Source: Pseudomonas sp. FP198 | GTDB lineage: Bacteria; Pseudomonadota; Gammaproteobacteria; Pseudomonadales; Pseudomonadaceae | Reading direction: 5' to 3' | Length of the DNA: 64,000 nt | NCBI RefSeq assembly: GCF_030687895.1 | Contig: NZ_CP117452.1 | Location: forward strand, 2,187,501-2,251,500 | Part shown: positions 39,505 to 47,553 of the stretch, one piece after another | How the letters are laid out: every line of letters starts with the position of its first letter | Position numbering within the stretch: the first letter of the stretch is position 1 | Notes under the pieces: model-generated | The model's input: only the letters and a program-made list of their open reading frames with translations | Told to the model about the DNA's origin: nothing | Databases searched by the model: none | Translations under genes and position numbers: made by a program

Positions 39505-41148
39505 TCAGACCGTCGCTGGCTCCTTCTGCAGCGTAGCGCCCACGGTGGCCGGCTCAAGCATCATCCGCGCGGCCTTCTCGGCGATCATCAGCGTCGGCGA
39601 GCAGGTGTTGCCGGAGGTGATGCGCGGCATGATCGAGGCGTCGGCGATGCGCAGGCCCTTGATGCCGTGGACGCGCAGCTGCGCATCGACCACCGCATCG
39701 CCGTCCTGGCCCATGCGACAGGTGCCCACCGGATGAAAAATCGTCGTGCCGATGCGGGCGGCGGCCTGGTGCAGTTCTTCCTCGGTCTGCAGGCTCGGGC
39801 CTGGCAGGTATTCCACCGGTTTGAAGGCGCTCAGGGCCGGCGCGGCGACAATCCGGCGGGTCAGGCGGATGGCGTCGGCGGCGACCCGCAGGTCCTCGGG
39901 ATGGCTCAGGTAATTGGGTTGGATCGACGGCGCCTCATGAGGATCGGCCGAGCGGATGTCCACACGGCCACGGCTCATCGGGCGCAGGTCACACACCGAC
40001 GCGGTGAACGCCGGGAAGTTGTGCAGCGGTTCGCCGAAACGTTCCAGGGACAACGGTTGTACGTGATATTCGAGGTTGGCCGAGGCCTGTTCCGGTCCTG
40101 AGCGGGCGAACGCGCCGAGTTGGCTGGGGGCCATGGACAGCGGGCCACTGCGGTCGTACAGGTAGCGCAGGCCCATGCCCATCTTGCCCCACAGGGTGCC
40201 GGCGATCTGGTTCAGGGTGCGGGCGTTTTCCAGCTGGTAGATCAGCCGCAGTTGCAAGTGGTCCTGCAAGTTGCCACCGACGCCGGGCAGTTCATGCACC
40301 ACGCCGATGCCCAGACGCTGCAACAGGCTGCGCGGGCCGATCCCGGAGCGCTGCAAGATGCCCGGCGAGCCGACGGCGCCGGCGCACAGGACGATTTCCT
40401 TGCGCGCCTTGAAGCTCATGTTCTTGCCTTGCCAGCGGGCACTGACAGCGTCGGCGCGGTTGTCGCGCAGCAACACGCGATCAACCTCGACGTCGGTCAG
40501 CACCGTCAGGTTGGGGCGATTGCCAATCGGTTTGAGGAAGGCCTTGGCCGCGTTCCAGCGCACCCCGGCTTTCTGGTTGACCTGGAAGTAGCCGCAACCT
40601 TCGTTGTCGCCACCGTTGAAATCCTCGACGCTGGGGATGCCGCTCTGTTCGGCGGCGGTGCGGAAGGCATCGAGGATCGGCCATGACAGGCGCTGGCGTT
40701 CGACTCGCCATTCCCCGGCTGCGCCGTGGAGTTCGGAATCCCCCGCGAAGTGATTTTCGCTCTGCCGGAACAGCGGCAACACATCCTTCCAGCCCCAGCC
40801 GACATTGCCTTCGGCGGCCCAGCCATCGTAGTCCGCCGCCTGGCCACGCATATAGATCATGCCGTTGATGGACGAACAGCCGCCCAACACCTTGCCGCGC
40901 GGATAACTCAAGGCGCGCCCTTGCAGGCCGGGTTGCGCTTCGGTCTTGAAGCACCAGTCGGTGCGCGGGTTGCCGATGCAGAACAGGTAACCGACCGGGA
41001 TGTGGATCCACGGATAATTGTCCCGCCCGCCGGCTTCGAGCAACAGCACCCGGTGTTGCGGATTGGCCGAAAGCCGGTTCGCCAGCAGGCAGCCGGCAGG
41101 GCCGGCGCCCACGATCACGTAATCGTATTCATCGACGACAGGTTGCAT
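39505..41148 (-). CDS. GMC-family FAD-dependent oxidoreductase (choline/alcohol dehydrogenase-like)
   Basis: 547-residue flavoenzyme that oxidises an alcohol to an aldehyde or ketone. The FAD Rossmann motif is DYVIVGAGPAGCLLANRL; GMC signature 1 is YPRGKVLGGCSSINGMIYMR, signature 2 lies near GAVGSPGILQRSGIGP, and the active-site His is in FHPVGTCRMGQDGDAVVD, with the partner Asn/His in SGNTCSPTLMIAEKAA. It is soluble, with no signal peptide. The ATG at 41148 has GAGGT 5 bases upstream; the in-frame ATG 12 bases earlier has none. BetA-type enzymes share this plan, but no betaine genes are near, so the substrate is open. The LysR gene at 41278 is divergent and likely controls it. Confidence 0.9.
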   Translation of the reverse strand: MQPVVDEYDYVIVGAGPAGCLLANRLSANPQHRVLLLEAGGRDNYPWIHIPVGYLFCIGNPRTDWCFKTEAQPGLQGRALSYPRGKVLGGCSSINGMIYMRGQAADYDGWAAEGNVGWGWKDVLPLFRQSENHFAGDSELHGAAGEWRVERQRLSWPILDAFRTAAEQSGIPSVEDFNGGDNEGCGYFQVNQKAGVRWNAAKAFLKPIGNRPNLTVLTDVEVDRVLLRDNRADAVSARWQGKNMSFKARKEIVLCAGAVGSPGILQRSGIGPRSLLQRLGIGVVHELPGVGGNLQDHLQLRLIYQLENARTLNQIAGTLWGKMGMGLRYLYDRSGPLSMAPSQLGAFARSGPEQASANLEYHVQPLSLERFGEPLHNFPAFTASVCDLRPMSRGRVDIRSADPHEAPSIQPNYLSHPEDLRVAADAIRLTRRIVAAPALSAFKPVEYLPGPSLQTEEELHQAAARIGTTIFHPVGTCRMGQDGDAVVDAQLRVHGIKGLRIADASIMPRITSGNTCSPTLMIAEKAARMMLEPATVGATLQKEPATV

Positions 41149-41277
41149 TCGCGACCTCATTTTTTGTTCTTGTGGGACTCATCCTAGTTGTTAGTTTTCG
41201 TCAAAAGAATGTTAGTTTTTGCGCAGCGGCTGTGCGTTTATGAACAGTCATGACTTCAGGCGATTCAAGGATGGCTC

Positions 41278-42162
41278 ATGTTCGACTGGAATGACCTGCG
41301 CTACTTCCTCGAACTGCAACGCAGCGGCCGCCTGCTGACGGCCGCGCGACGGCTCAACACCACCCATGCCACGGTGGCGCGGCACATCGAGGCGATCGAG
41401 AAAAGCCTCGGCACCGCGTTGTTTGTCCAGCACGCCCAAGGGTATGAATTGACCCCGGCCGGGGAAGCGCTGCTCAAGCATGCCGAGGCCATGGAGAATG
41501 TCGCGTTGCTGGCCCAGGAGGACATCACTCAATCCAGCGCGCCGCTGGGCAAGATCCGCCTCGGCGTGACGGAAGGGCTGGGCATCATGTTCCTCGCTAG
41601 TCGCATGGACGGCTTGTTCCAGCGCTATCCGGGGCTTGAGGTGGAACTGGTGGCCGTGCCGCGGTTTGTCAGCATCCTCAACCGCGAGGCGGAAATCAGC
41701 ATTCACCTCGAACGCCCGGCGGCCGACCTGCTGGTGACGCGCAAGCTCACCGACTACAGCCTCGCGCTCTACGCCAGCCAGGCTTACCTAGACCGTTCGC
41801 CACCGTTACGCAGTCGCGAGGATCTGGCCCGCCATGCCTGGATCGGCTACGTCGATGACCTGCTGTTCAGCCAGGAGCTGATGTTCCTCAACAGCTTTTG
41901 CCGAAACCCTCGCGTGGTGTTCCACAGCACCAGCGTCATTGCCCAGCAACAGGCCGCGCGCTCGGGCCTGGGGATCGCCGTGCTGCCGTGTTACATGGCC
42001 AGCAGCGACCCGACGCTGGTGCCGCTGCTGCCGGACGAAACCATCCGCCGCAGCTACTGGATCAGCACCCGCCGCGAGCTGCACAAGTCTGTCCGGTTGC
42101 GGGTGTTGTGGGATTACGTGGTGCAGTTGTGCGAGCGCGAGCAGGGGCTGCTGTTGCCCTGA
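41278..42162 (+). CDS. LysR-type regulator (CrgA-like)
   Basis: 294-residue regulator. Helix-turn-helix: MFDWNDLRYFLELQRSGRLL, then LNTTHATVARHIEAIEKSLG; effector domain from residue about 92 (IRLGVTEGLGIMFLASRMDG). This subgroup (WNDLRYFL opening) often regulates adjacent oxidoreductases. It is divergent from the GMC oxidoreductase across 129 bases, which is AT-rich and likely holds both promoters. It lies 76 bases upstream of the GntR gene and reads the same way, but a separate palindrome and a GC-poor gap suggest that the GntR operon has its own promoter. Confidence 0.88.
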   Translation: MFDWNDLRYFLELQRSGRLLTAARRLNTTHATVARHIEAIEKSLGTALFVQHAQGYELTPAGEALLKHAEAMENVALLAQEDITQSSAPLGKIRLGVTEGLGIMFLASRMDGLFQRYPGLEVELVAVPRFVSILNREAEISIHLERPAADLLVTRKLTDYSLALYASQAYLDRSPPLRSREDLARHAWIGYVDDLLFSQELMFLNSFCRNPRVVFHSTSVIAQQQAARSGLGIAVLPCYMASSDPTLVPLLPDETIRRSYWISTRRELHKSVRLRVLWDYVVQLCEREQGLLLP

Positions 42163-42226
42163 CCCGGCTCTAAGGTTATGTCCAAACGGTATTTCTCAAG
42201 CATTGAGCGCTTTCCCTAAGATCACC

Positions 42227-42242
42227 TCATAACTCGTTATGA
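42227..42242. promoter_or_regulatory. Perfect palindromic operator overlapping the GntR start
   Basis: TCATAACTCGTTATGA: exact 7-base arms around a 2-base centre. It covers the possible start codon ATG 42239 and lies just upstream of a second in-frame ATG at 42260. The size and AT-rich arms suit a GntR/HutC dimer, so the regulator probably controls its own eight-gene operon from here. Confidence 0.65.
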
Positions 42243-43012
42243 CAAGTGACTTGCGACCCATGCCCGACAATCTTCTCTCCCTCAGCAGCGTGCCGCTGCA
42301 CACCCAACTGCGCGACGTGCTGCGCGCGCGCATTCTTGACGGTGAATACCCGCAAGGCAGCCAGATGCCTTCGGAAAGCGAGCTGGGCGCGCTGTTTCGC
42401 GTCAGCCGCATCACCGTGCGCCAGGCCTTGGGCGATCTGCAAAAGGAAGGGCTGATTTTCAAGATCCACGGCAAAGGCACGTTCGTCGCCAAGCCCAAGA
42501 CCTTCCAGAACGTCAGCACGCTGCAGGGCCTGGCCGAGTCCATGACCGGTCGCGGCTACGAGGTGATCAACCGCCTGCGCAGTTTCAAGTTCATCCCGGC
42601 GGACAAGTCGGTGGCCGAGCGATTGAAACTGGCGGAAGGCGACGTGGTAACGCAGATCAAGCGGGTGCGGCTGATCAACCGCGAGCCGGTTTCCCTGGAA
42701 ATCACCTACCTGCCCAAGGCCCTCGGCGAGCGCCTGGAAAAAGCCGACCTGGTTACCCGCGACATCTTCCTGATCCTGGAAAACGATTGTGGCCTGGCCC
42801 TCGGTCACGCCGACCTTGCCATCGATGCGGTGCTGGCCGACAGCGACTTGTGCCAGGCCCTCGACGTCGAGCCCGGCTCGCCGGTCATGCGCATCGAACG
42901 GCTGACCCATGACGCCGGCGGCCAGCCGCTGGACTTCGAATACCTCTACTACCGTGGCGATGCCTTCCAGTATCGCTTGCGCATCGACCGGCAAAAAGGG
43001 ACGCAGGCATGA
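42239..43012 (+). CDS. GntR-family regulator (HutC/UTRA type), first gene of the asf-like operon
   Basis: 257-residue regulator. The N-terminal winged helix (residues about 18-85) reads LHTQLRDVLRARILDGEYPQ, MPSESELGALFRVSRITVRQ, then GLIFKIHGKGTFVAKP. The UTRA effector domain follows (LQGLAESMTGRGYEVINRLR, VVTQIKRVRLINREPVSLEI, ending FEYLYYRGDAFQYRLRID). UTRA regulators sense small metabolites. It is the first gene of an operon: its TGA overlaps the flavoprotein ATG (ATGA). Two starts are possible: ATG 42239, which lies inside a palindromic operator, and ATG 42260 (MPDNLLSL); neither has a clear ribosome-binding site. The aryl-sulfonate asf genes of P. putida S-313 use a LysR regulator instead, so this is a different control gene. 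Confidence 0.9.
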   Translation: MTSDLRPMPDNLLSLSSVPLHTQLRDVLRARILDGEYPQGSQMPSESELGALFRVSRITVRQALGDLQKEGLIFKIHGKGTFVAKPKTFQNVSTLQGLAESMTGRGYEVINRLRSFKFIPADKSVAERLKLAEGDVVTQIKRVRLINREPVSLEITYLPKALGERLEKADLVTRDIFLILENDCGLALGHADLAIDAVLADSDLCQALDVEPGSPVMRIERLTHDAGGQPLDFEYLYYRGDAFQYRLRIDRQKGTQA

Positions 43013-44748
43013 CCCAAAGCTCCAGGAATACCCTCGAACAGGAATACGACATCGTCGTCATCGGCGGCGGCACCGCCGGCCCCATGGCGGCGATCAAGGC
43101 GAAGGAGCGCAACCGCGACCTGCGCGTGTTGCTGGTGGACAAGGCCAACGTCAAGCGCAGCGGCGCTATCAGCATGGGCATGGACGGGCTCAACAACGCG
43201 ATCATCCCGGGCCATTCGACGCCCGAGCAGTACACCAAGGAAATCACCATCGCCAACGACGGCATCGTCAACCAGGCGGCGGTGTACGCCTACGCGACCC
43301 ACAGCTTCGAAACGATCGAGCAACTGGACCGCTGGGGCGTGAAGTTCGAGAAGGACGAAACCGGCGATTACGCGGTGAAAAAGGTGCACCACATGGGCGC
43401 TTATGTGCTGCCGATGCCGGAAGGTCACGACATCAAGAAAGTCCTCTATCGCCAGTTGAAACGGGCGCGAGTCAGCATCACCAACCGGCTGGTCTGCACC
43501 CGGTTGTTGACCGATGGGGAGGGCGCGGTGAACGGTGTGATGGGTTTTGACTGCCGCACCGCCGACTTCCATGTGATCAAGGCCAAGGCCGTCATCCTCT
43601 GCTGCGGCGCGGCGGGGCGCCTGGGGTTGCCGGCCTCCGGCTACCTGATGGGCACCTATGAGAACCCGACCAATGCCGGCGACGGTTATGCGATGGCCTA
43701 TCACGCCGGGGCCGAGCTGGCGAACCTGGAGTGCTTCCAGATCAACCCGTTGATCAAGGATTACAACGGCCCGGCGTGCGCCTACGTTACCGGCCCGCTG
43801 GGCGGCTACACCGCCAACAACAAGGGCGAGCGCTTTATCGAATGCGACTACTGGAGCGGGCAGATGATGTGGGAGTTCCACCAGGAGCTCGAAGGCGGCA
43901 ACGGTCCGGTGTTCCTCAAGCTCGATCACCTGGCCGAGGAAACCATCCAGAACATCGAGGAAATCCTGCACAGCAACGAGCGCCCCAGTCGCGGGCAGTT
44001 CCACGCCAACCGGGGCACCGATTACCGCACGCAGATGGTGGAGATGCACATTTCCGAGATCGGCTTCTGCAGCGGTCATTCGGCTTCTGGAGTGTGGGTC
44101 AACGAGCGGGCGGAAACCTCGGTCAAGGGTTTGTACTCGGCGGGCGACATGGCCGCCGTGCCACACAACTACATGCTCGGCGCGTTCACCTACGGCTGGT
44201 TTGCCGGCCAGAACGCGGCGGACTTTGTCGCTGGCAAGGATTTTTCGGTGCTGGATACTCAGCAGATCGAGCAGGAAAAAAACCGCGTCTACGCGCCCCT
44301 CGACCGCGCGCATGGCCTGCCGCCGGCCCAGGTGGAATACAAGTTGCGCCGCTTCGTCAACGATTACCTGCAACCGCCGAAGGTCAGCAAAAAAATGCAG
44401 ATCGGCCTGCAACGCTTCAGCGATATCCAGCGCGACCTTGATCAGCTCAAGGCCCACAACGCCCACGAACTGATGCGCGCCATGGAAGTCAGCGTGATCC
44501 GCGATTGCGCCGAGATGGCCGCCCGGGCCTCGCTGTTTCGCGCCGAAAGCCGTTGGGGGTTGTACCACTACCGGGTCGATCATCCGCAACGCAACGACAG
44601 CGACTGGTTCTGCCATTGCCATTTGAAGAAGGGTGAGGACGGCGCGATGACCTCGTTCAAGAAAGCCGTCGAGCCCTACATCATCGCCCTCGATGCCGAC
44701 GAACTGCAGGCCTACGACCGGCTTCGGCTCGGTGCCGACGCGGCGTGA
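43009..44748 (+). CDS. AprA/fumarate-reductase-like FAD flavoprotein (AsfA-like)
   Basis: 579-residue soluble flavoprotein. FAD Rossmann motif YDIVVIGGGTAGPMAAIKAK near residue 12; then VDKANVKRSGAISMGMDGLN, much like the flavin region of adenylylsulfate reductase alpha (AprA); later VILCCGAAGRLGLPASGYLM, NAGDGYAMAYHAGAELANLE and VKGLYSAGDMAAVPHNYMLG. There is no signal peptide or membrane part, so it acts in the cytoplasm. The AprB-like ferredoxin gene follows 24 bases later, forming an AprAB-style pair. Pseudomonads do not reduce sulfate dissimilatorily, so another substrate is likely. The gene order is like asfAB (aryl-sulfonate desulfurisation, P. putida S-313); a sulfonate or other organosulfur compound is my leading guess. 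Alternative: a fumarate-reductase relative acting on an unknown electron acceptor. Confidence 0.82.
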   Translation: MTQSSRNTLEQEYDIVVIGGGTAGPMAAIKAKERNRDLRVLLVDKANVKRSGAISMGMDGLNNAIIPGHSTPEQYTKEITIANDGIVNQAAVYAYATHSFETIEQLDRWGVKFEKDETGDYAVKKVHHMGAYVLPMPEGHDIKKVLYRQLKRARVSITNRLVCTRLLTDGEGAVNGVMGFDCRTADFHVIKAKAVILCCGAAGRLGLPASGYLMGTYENPTNAGDGYAMAYHAGAELANLECFQINPLIKDYNGPACAYVTGPLGGYTANNKGERFIECDYWSGQMMWEFHQELEGGNGPVFLKLDHLAEETIQNIEEILHSNERPSRGQFHANRGTDYRTQMVEMHISEIGFCSGHSASGVWVNERAETSVKGLYSAGDMAAVPHNYMLGAFTYGWFAGQNAADFVAGKDFSVLDTQQIEQEKNRVYAPLDRAHGLPPAQVEYKLRRFVNDYLQPPKVSKKMQIGLQRFSDIQRDLDQLKAHNAHELMRAMEVSVIRDCAEMAARASLFRAESRWGLYHYRVDHPQRNDSDWFCHCHLKKGEDGAMTSFKKAVEPYIIALDADELQAYDRLRLGADAA

Positions 44749-44772
44749 GCCCTACACCCAAAGAGAATGCCC

Positions 44773-45018
44773 ATGGCCTATCAACCCCAGGAAATATTCT
44801 TCCGCTCCAATGCCCCCGTCACCGTGGACGAGGACAAATGCATCGCCCACAAGGGCTGCACGGTCTGCGTCGATGTCTGCCCGATGGACCTGTTGGCGAT
44901 CAACCCGGCCACCCAGAAGGCCTACATGGCGTTCGATGAATGCTGGTATTGCATGCCCTGTGAAAAGGATTGCCCGACGGGGGCGGTGAAGGTCGAGATT
45001 CCTTATTTGCTGCGGTGA
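44773..45018 (+). CDS. AprB-like ferredoxin with two [4Fe-4S] motifs (AsfB-like)
   Basis: 81-residue iron-sulfur protein. Motif 1 is KCIAHKGCTVCVDVCP (C-x5-C-x2-C-x3-CP); motif 2 is ECWYCMPCEKDCP (C-x2-C-x2-C-x3-CP). Between and after them come QKAYMAFDECWYC and GAVKVEIPYLLR, which closely resemble AprB of sulfate reducers (KAYN..DMCWECYSC...CPQGAIDV). It lacks the C-terminal tail with which AprB wraps AprA. It should pass electrons to or from the upstream flavoprotein. ATG 44773 is preferred because AAGAGA lies 6 bases before it; the ATG at 44767 touches that site. A REP-containing 216-base gap separates it from the binding-protein gene. Confidence 0.9.
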   Translation: MAYQPQEIFFRSNAPVTVDEDKCIAHKGCTVCVDVCPMDLLAINPATQKAYMAFDECWYCMPCEKDCPTGAVKVEIPYLLR

Positions 45019-45027
45019 CTGAGTAGA

Positions 45028-45106
45028 CGCCTTCGCGAGCAGGCTCGCTCCCACAGTTTTACAGCGACTCGGTCCAATGTGGGAGCGAGCCTGTTCGCGA
45101 AGAGGC
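45028..45106. repeat. Two REP units inside the asf-like operon
   Basis: CTTCGCGAGCAGGCTCGCTCCCACA-type unit and, 20 bases on, TGTGGGAGCGAGCCTGTTCGCGAA, in divergent order. They lie between the ferredoxin and binding-protein genes and could stop or stabilise the transcript there. Confidence 0.85.
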
Positions 45107-45234
45107 CACCACGGCCCCCAAAAAAAGCCATCCGGCCACCCCCGGACGCACCATCCAGAACACCCCTCGTTTCCCACCGCGCCCTGATCGTGGCGGAGAC
45201 GAACATCCAATCAATGATTCGAGGGGACACACCC

Positions 45235-46641
45235 ATGTTATTGCGTGCAGCGCTGGCCGGTCTGGTACTGGCTTCATTGACCTTGCCTGCCCAGGCAGAA
45301 ACCATCCGCATTGCCATCGGCACCCAGGACACCACCATCAACTGCGCCGCCGGCGGGTTGCTGATTCGCGAGCTCGGCCTGCTGGACAAATACCTGCCCC
45401 ACGACGGCGCGTACAAGGACGCCGAGTACGATGTCCAATGGAAAAACTTCACCAGCGGCGCGCCGCTGACCAACGAGATGGTCGCCGGCAAACTCGACTT
45501 CGGCGCCATGGCCGACTTCCCCGGGGCGTTCAACGGCGTGGCGTTCGAGACGGCCGGCAAGCACAGCCTGTTTATCAGCGTGCTGTCGGGCAGCACCCAG
45601 GGCAGCGGCAACGGCATTGTCGTGCCCAGCGCCTCGGGCGTGCAGTCCCTCGCCGAGCTCAAGGGCAAGACGATTTCCGTGCCGTTTGCTTCCACCGCCC
45701 ATGGCATGTTGCTGCGAGCCGTCGCGGCCCAGGGCTGGGATCCGCTCAAGGACGTAAACATCATCGCCCAGCCACCGGAGGTCGCCGGCTCGGCGCTGCA
45801 GGCCGGCAAGATCGACGCCCACGCCGATTTCGTGCCGTTCGCCGAACTGTTCCCCAGCCGCGGTTTCGCCCGCAAGATCTACGACGGTGCGCAGGCCAGG
45901 ACGCCGACTTTCCACGGCGCGCTGGTGGATCAGGCCTATGCCAGAAAGTACCCGGAAATCGTCGTCGCCTATCTGCGCGCGACCATCGAGGCCAATCAGC
46001 TGCTGGCCGCCGAGCCTGAGAAATACAGCGAGCTGATCGCCAAGGTCACCGGGGTAGATGCCGAGGTCAATTACCTGTTTCACGGGCCGCTGGGCGTACA
46101 GACCCGCGACCTGACCTGGAAACCCGAATACCGGCAAGCCGTCGGCACCGCGATCGACACCCTCAAATTGCTGAAAAAGGCGGATCGCGGCCTGGACCTC
46201 AACACCTTCATCGATGATCAGTACATCCGCGCCGCGTTCAAGGCGTCGAACCTCGATTACGCCGCGCAACTGGGCAGCTACGCCCAGACGCCCCTTGGCA
46301 ACCCCGATGCCTTGACCGGCCAGCCCATTACCGATGCCCGCCATGTGGCGCAGATCTGGGTACGCGGCGAGCCGACAGTGCGTCATTACGCCTCGGCGCA
46401 ATCGGCCTTCACCGCGCTGGCGAATCTCAAGCAGGAAGGCAAGGGCATCCGCGCCGTCTACGCCCAGGCCAGCGACAGCGGGATCAAGCTGCTGGCCGAG
46501 CAGGCGTGGTTCGCCAGCGATGCCAAGGGCCAACTCAGCGCGTTCTTGTTGAAAGGGCAGGCTGAGCAATTTGCCACGGCCGAGGGCGGCAAGGTCCTTG
46601 ATTTTACCGAAGCCACCACCCAGGCAGTCGCCGCCCGATAA
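45235..46641 (+). CDS. ABC transporter periplasmic binding protein, sulfonate/nitrate type (AsfC-like)
   Basis: 468-residue exported protein. Signal peptide MLLRAALAGLVLASLTLPAQA, cleaved before ETIRIAIGTQDTT. The following 320 residues have the SsuA/TauA/NrtA (NMT1-like) plan: GAPLTNEMVAGKLDFGAMAD, KGKTISVPFASTAHGMLLRA and IIAQPPEVAGSALQAGKIDA. It is 120-150 residues longer than TauA or SsuA; the extra C-terminal part (from about residue 345, IDDQYIRAAFKASNLDYAAQ onward, ending FTEATTQAVAAR) contains a second helical region with no motif I know. GAGGGGA lies 7 bases before the ATG. It should capture the operon's substrate and hand it to the downstream permease. Confidence 0.9.
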   Translation: MLLRAALAGLVLASLTLPAQAETIRIAIGTQDTTINCAAGGLLIRELGLLDKYLPHDGAYKDAEYDVQWKNFTSGAPLTNEMVAGKLDFGAMADFPGAFNGVAFETAGKHSLFISVLSGSTQGSGNGIVVPSASGVQSLAELKGKTISVPFASTAHGMLLRAVAAQGWDPLKDVNIIAQPPEVAGSALQAGKIDAHADFVPFAELFPSRGFARKIYDGAQARTPTFHGALVDQAYARKYPEIVVAYLRATIEANQLLAAEPEKYSELIAKVTGVDAEVNYLFHGPLGVQTRDLTWKPEYRQAVGTAIDTLKLLKKADRGLDLNTFIDDQYIRAAFKASNLDYAAQLGSYAQTPLGNPDALTGQPITDARHVAQIWVRGEPTVRHYASAQSAFTALANLKQEGKGIRAVYAQASDSGIKLLAEQAWFASDAKGQLSAFLLKGQAEQFATAEGGKVLDFTEATTQAVAAR

Positions 46642-46657
46642 ACCTGACACCGCCCCC

Positions 46658-46746
46658 TGTGGGAGCGAGCTTGCTCGCGATGGCGTCAGGTCAGTTGAAG
46701 TTGAAGTGCCTGATATACCGCTATCGCGAGCAAGCTCGCTCCCACA
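46658..46746. repeat. REP pair inside the asf-like operon
   Basis: TGTGGGAGCGAGCTTGCTCGCGATGGCG and its inverse, between the binding-protein and permease genes. REPs in this position are known in binding-protein-dependent systems such as mal, where they favour stable, abundant message for the binding protein. Confidence 0.88.
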
Positions 46747-46770
46747 GGGTCCATTGCGGAGGATAGATTT

Positions 46771-47553
46771 GTGTACCCATCACCCAAACGCTGGCTCCTG
46801 CGAGCCGCTTCCTTGTTGCTCTGCCTGCTGTTCTGGCAGCTCGCCGCCAACGGTCACTGGGACCTCGGCCTGGTGACTTTCGCCAACGTCCCGGCCCCGC
46901 TGGCGGTGATCGAGGCCGCGCTCGGCCTGGGCGAGTCGGGCCATCTCGTTCGGCACTTGGGCAGCAGCCTGGGGCGGGTCTTTGCCGGGTATGGCGCGGC
47001 GTTGCTGGTGGGCGTGGCGCTGGGTTTGGCCATCGGCCGTTCCCGGTGGGCCGAAGACCTGTTGCTGCCACCGCTGGAAGTGCTGCGGCCGATTCCGGCG
47101 GTGGCCTGGATCCCGCTGGCGATCCTGATGTTTCCCTCGTCGGAACTGTCGATGGTGTTCATCACCTTCACCGGTGCGCTGTTCCCGATCCTGCTCAACA
47201 CCGTGCACGGCGTCGAAGGGGTTGACCGGCGCCTGGTCGCATCGGCGAAAAGCCTGGGGGCAGGGCGCCGGGCAATCCTGCTGGAGGTGATCCTGCCGGG
47301 CGCGGCGCCGAGCATCATCACCGGCCTCGCCATCGGTATGGGCACGTCCTGGTTCTGCCTGGTGACGGCGGAAATGATCGCCGGCCAGTACGGCATCGGC
47401 TACTACACCTGGGCGTCCTACACCGTGCAGAACTACCCCGACATCGTCGTCGGCATGTTGTTGATCGGCGTGTTGGGCATGGGCAGCAGTTTGTTGATCA
47501 AGCGCCTGGGCGGGCTGTTCACGCCTTGGCACCGACCCCGAGGAAAAGCCTGA
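46771..47553 (+). CDS. ABC transporter permease (SsuC/TauC-like)
   Basis: 260-residue inner-membrane permease with about six helices. The cytoplasmic EAA loop is GVDRRLVASAKSLGAGRRAI; other typical phrases are LEVLRPIPAVAWIPLAILMF and MGTSWFCLVTAEMIAGQYGI. These are the features of the nitrate/sulfonate/taurine permease family. It starts with GTG 46771, which has GCGGAGG 8 bases before it; no ATG is available at that position. TGA overlaps the ATPase ATG (TGATG). It belongs with the binding protein upstream and the ATPase downstream. Confidence 0.93.
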   Translation: MYPSPKRWLLRAASLLLCLLFWQLAANGHWDLGLVTFANVPAPLAVIEAALGLGESGHLVRHLGSSLGRVFAGYGAALLVGVALGLAIGRSRWAEDLLLPPLEVLRPIPAVAWIPLAILMFPSSELSMVFITFTGALFPILLNTVHGVEGVDRRLVASAKSLGAGRRAILLEVILPGAAPSIITGLAIGMGTSWFCLVTAEMIAGQYGIGYYTWASYTVQNYPDIVVGMLLIGVLGMGSSLLIKRLGGLFTPWHRPRGKA

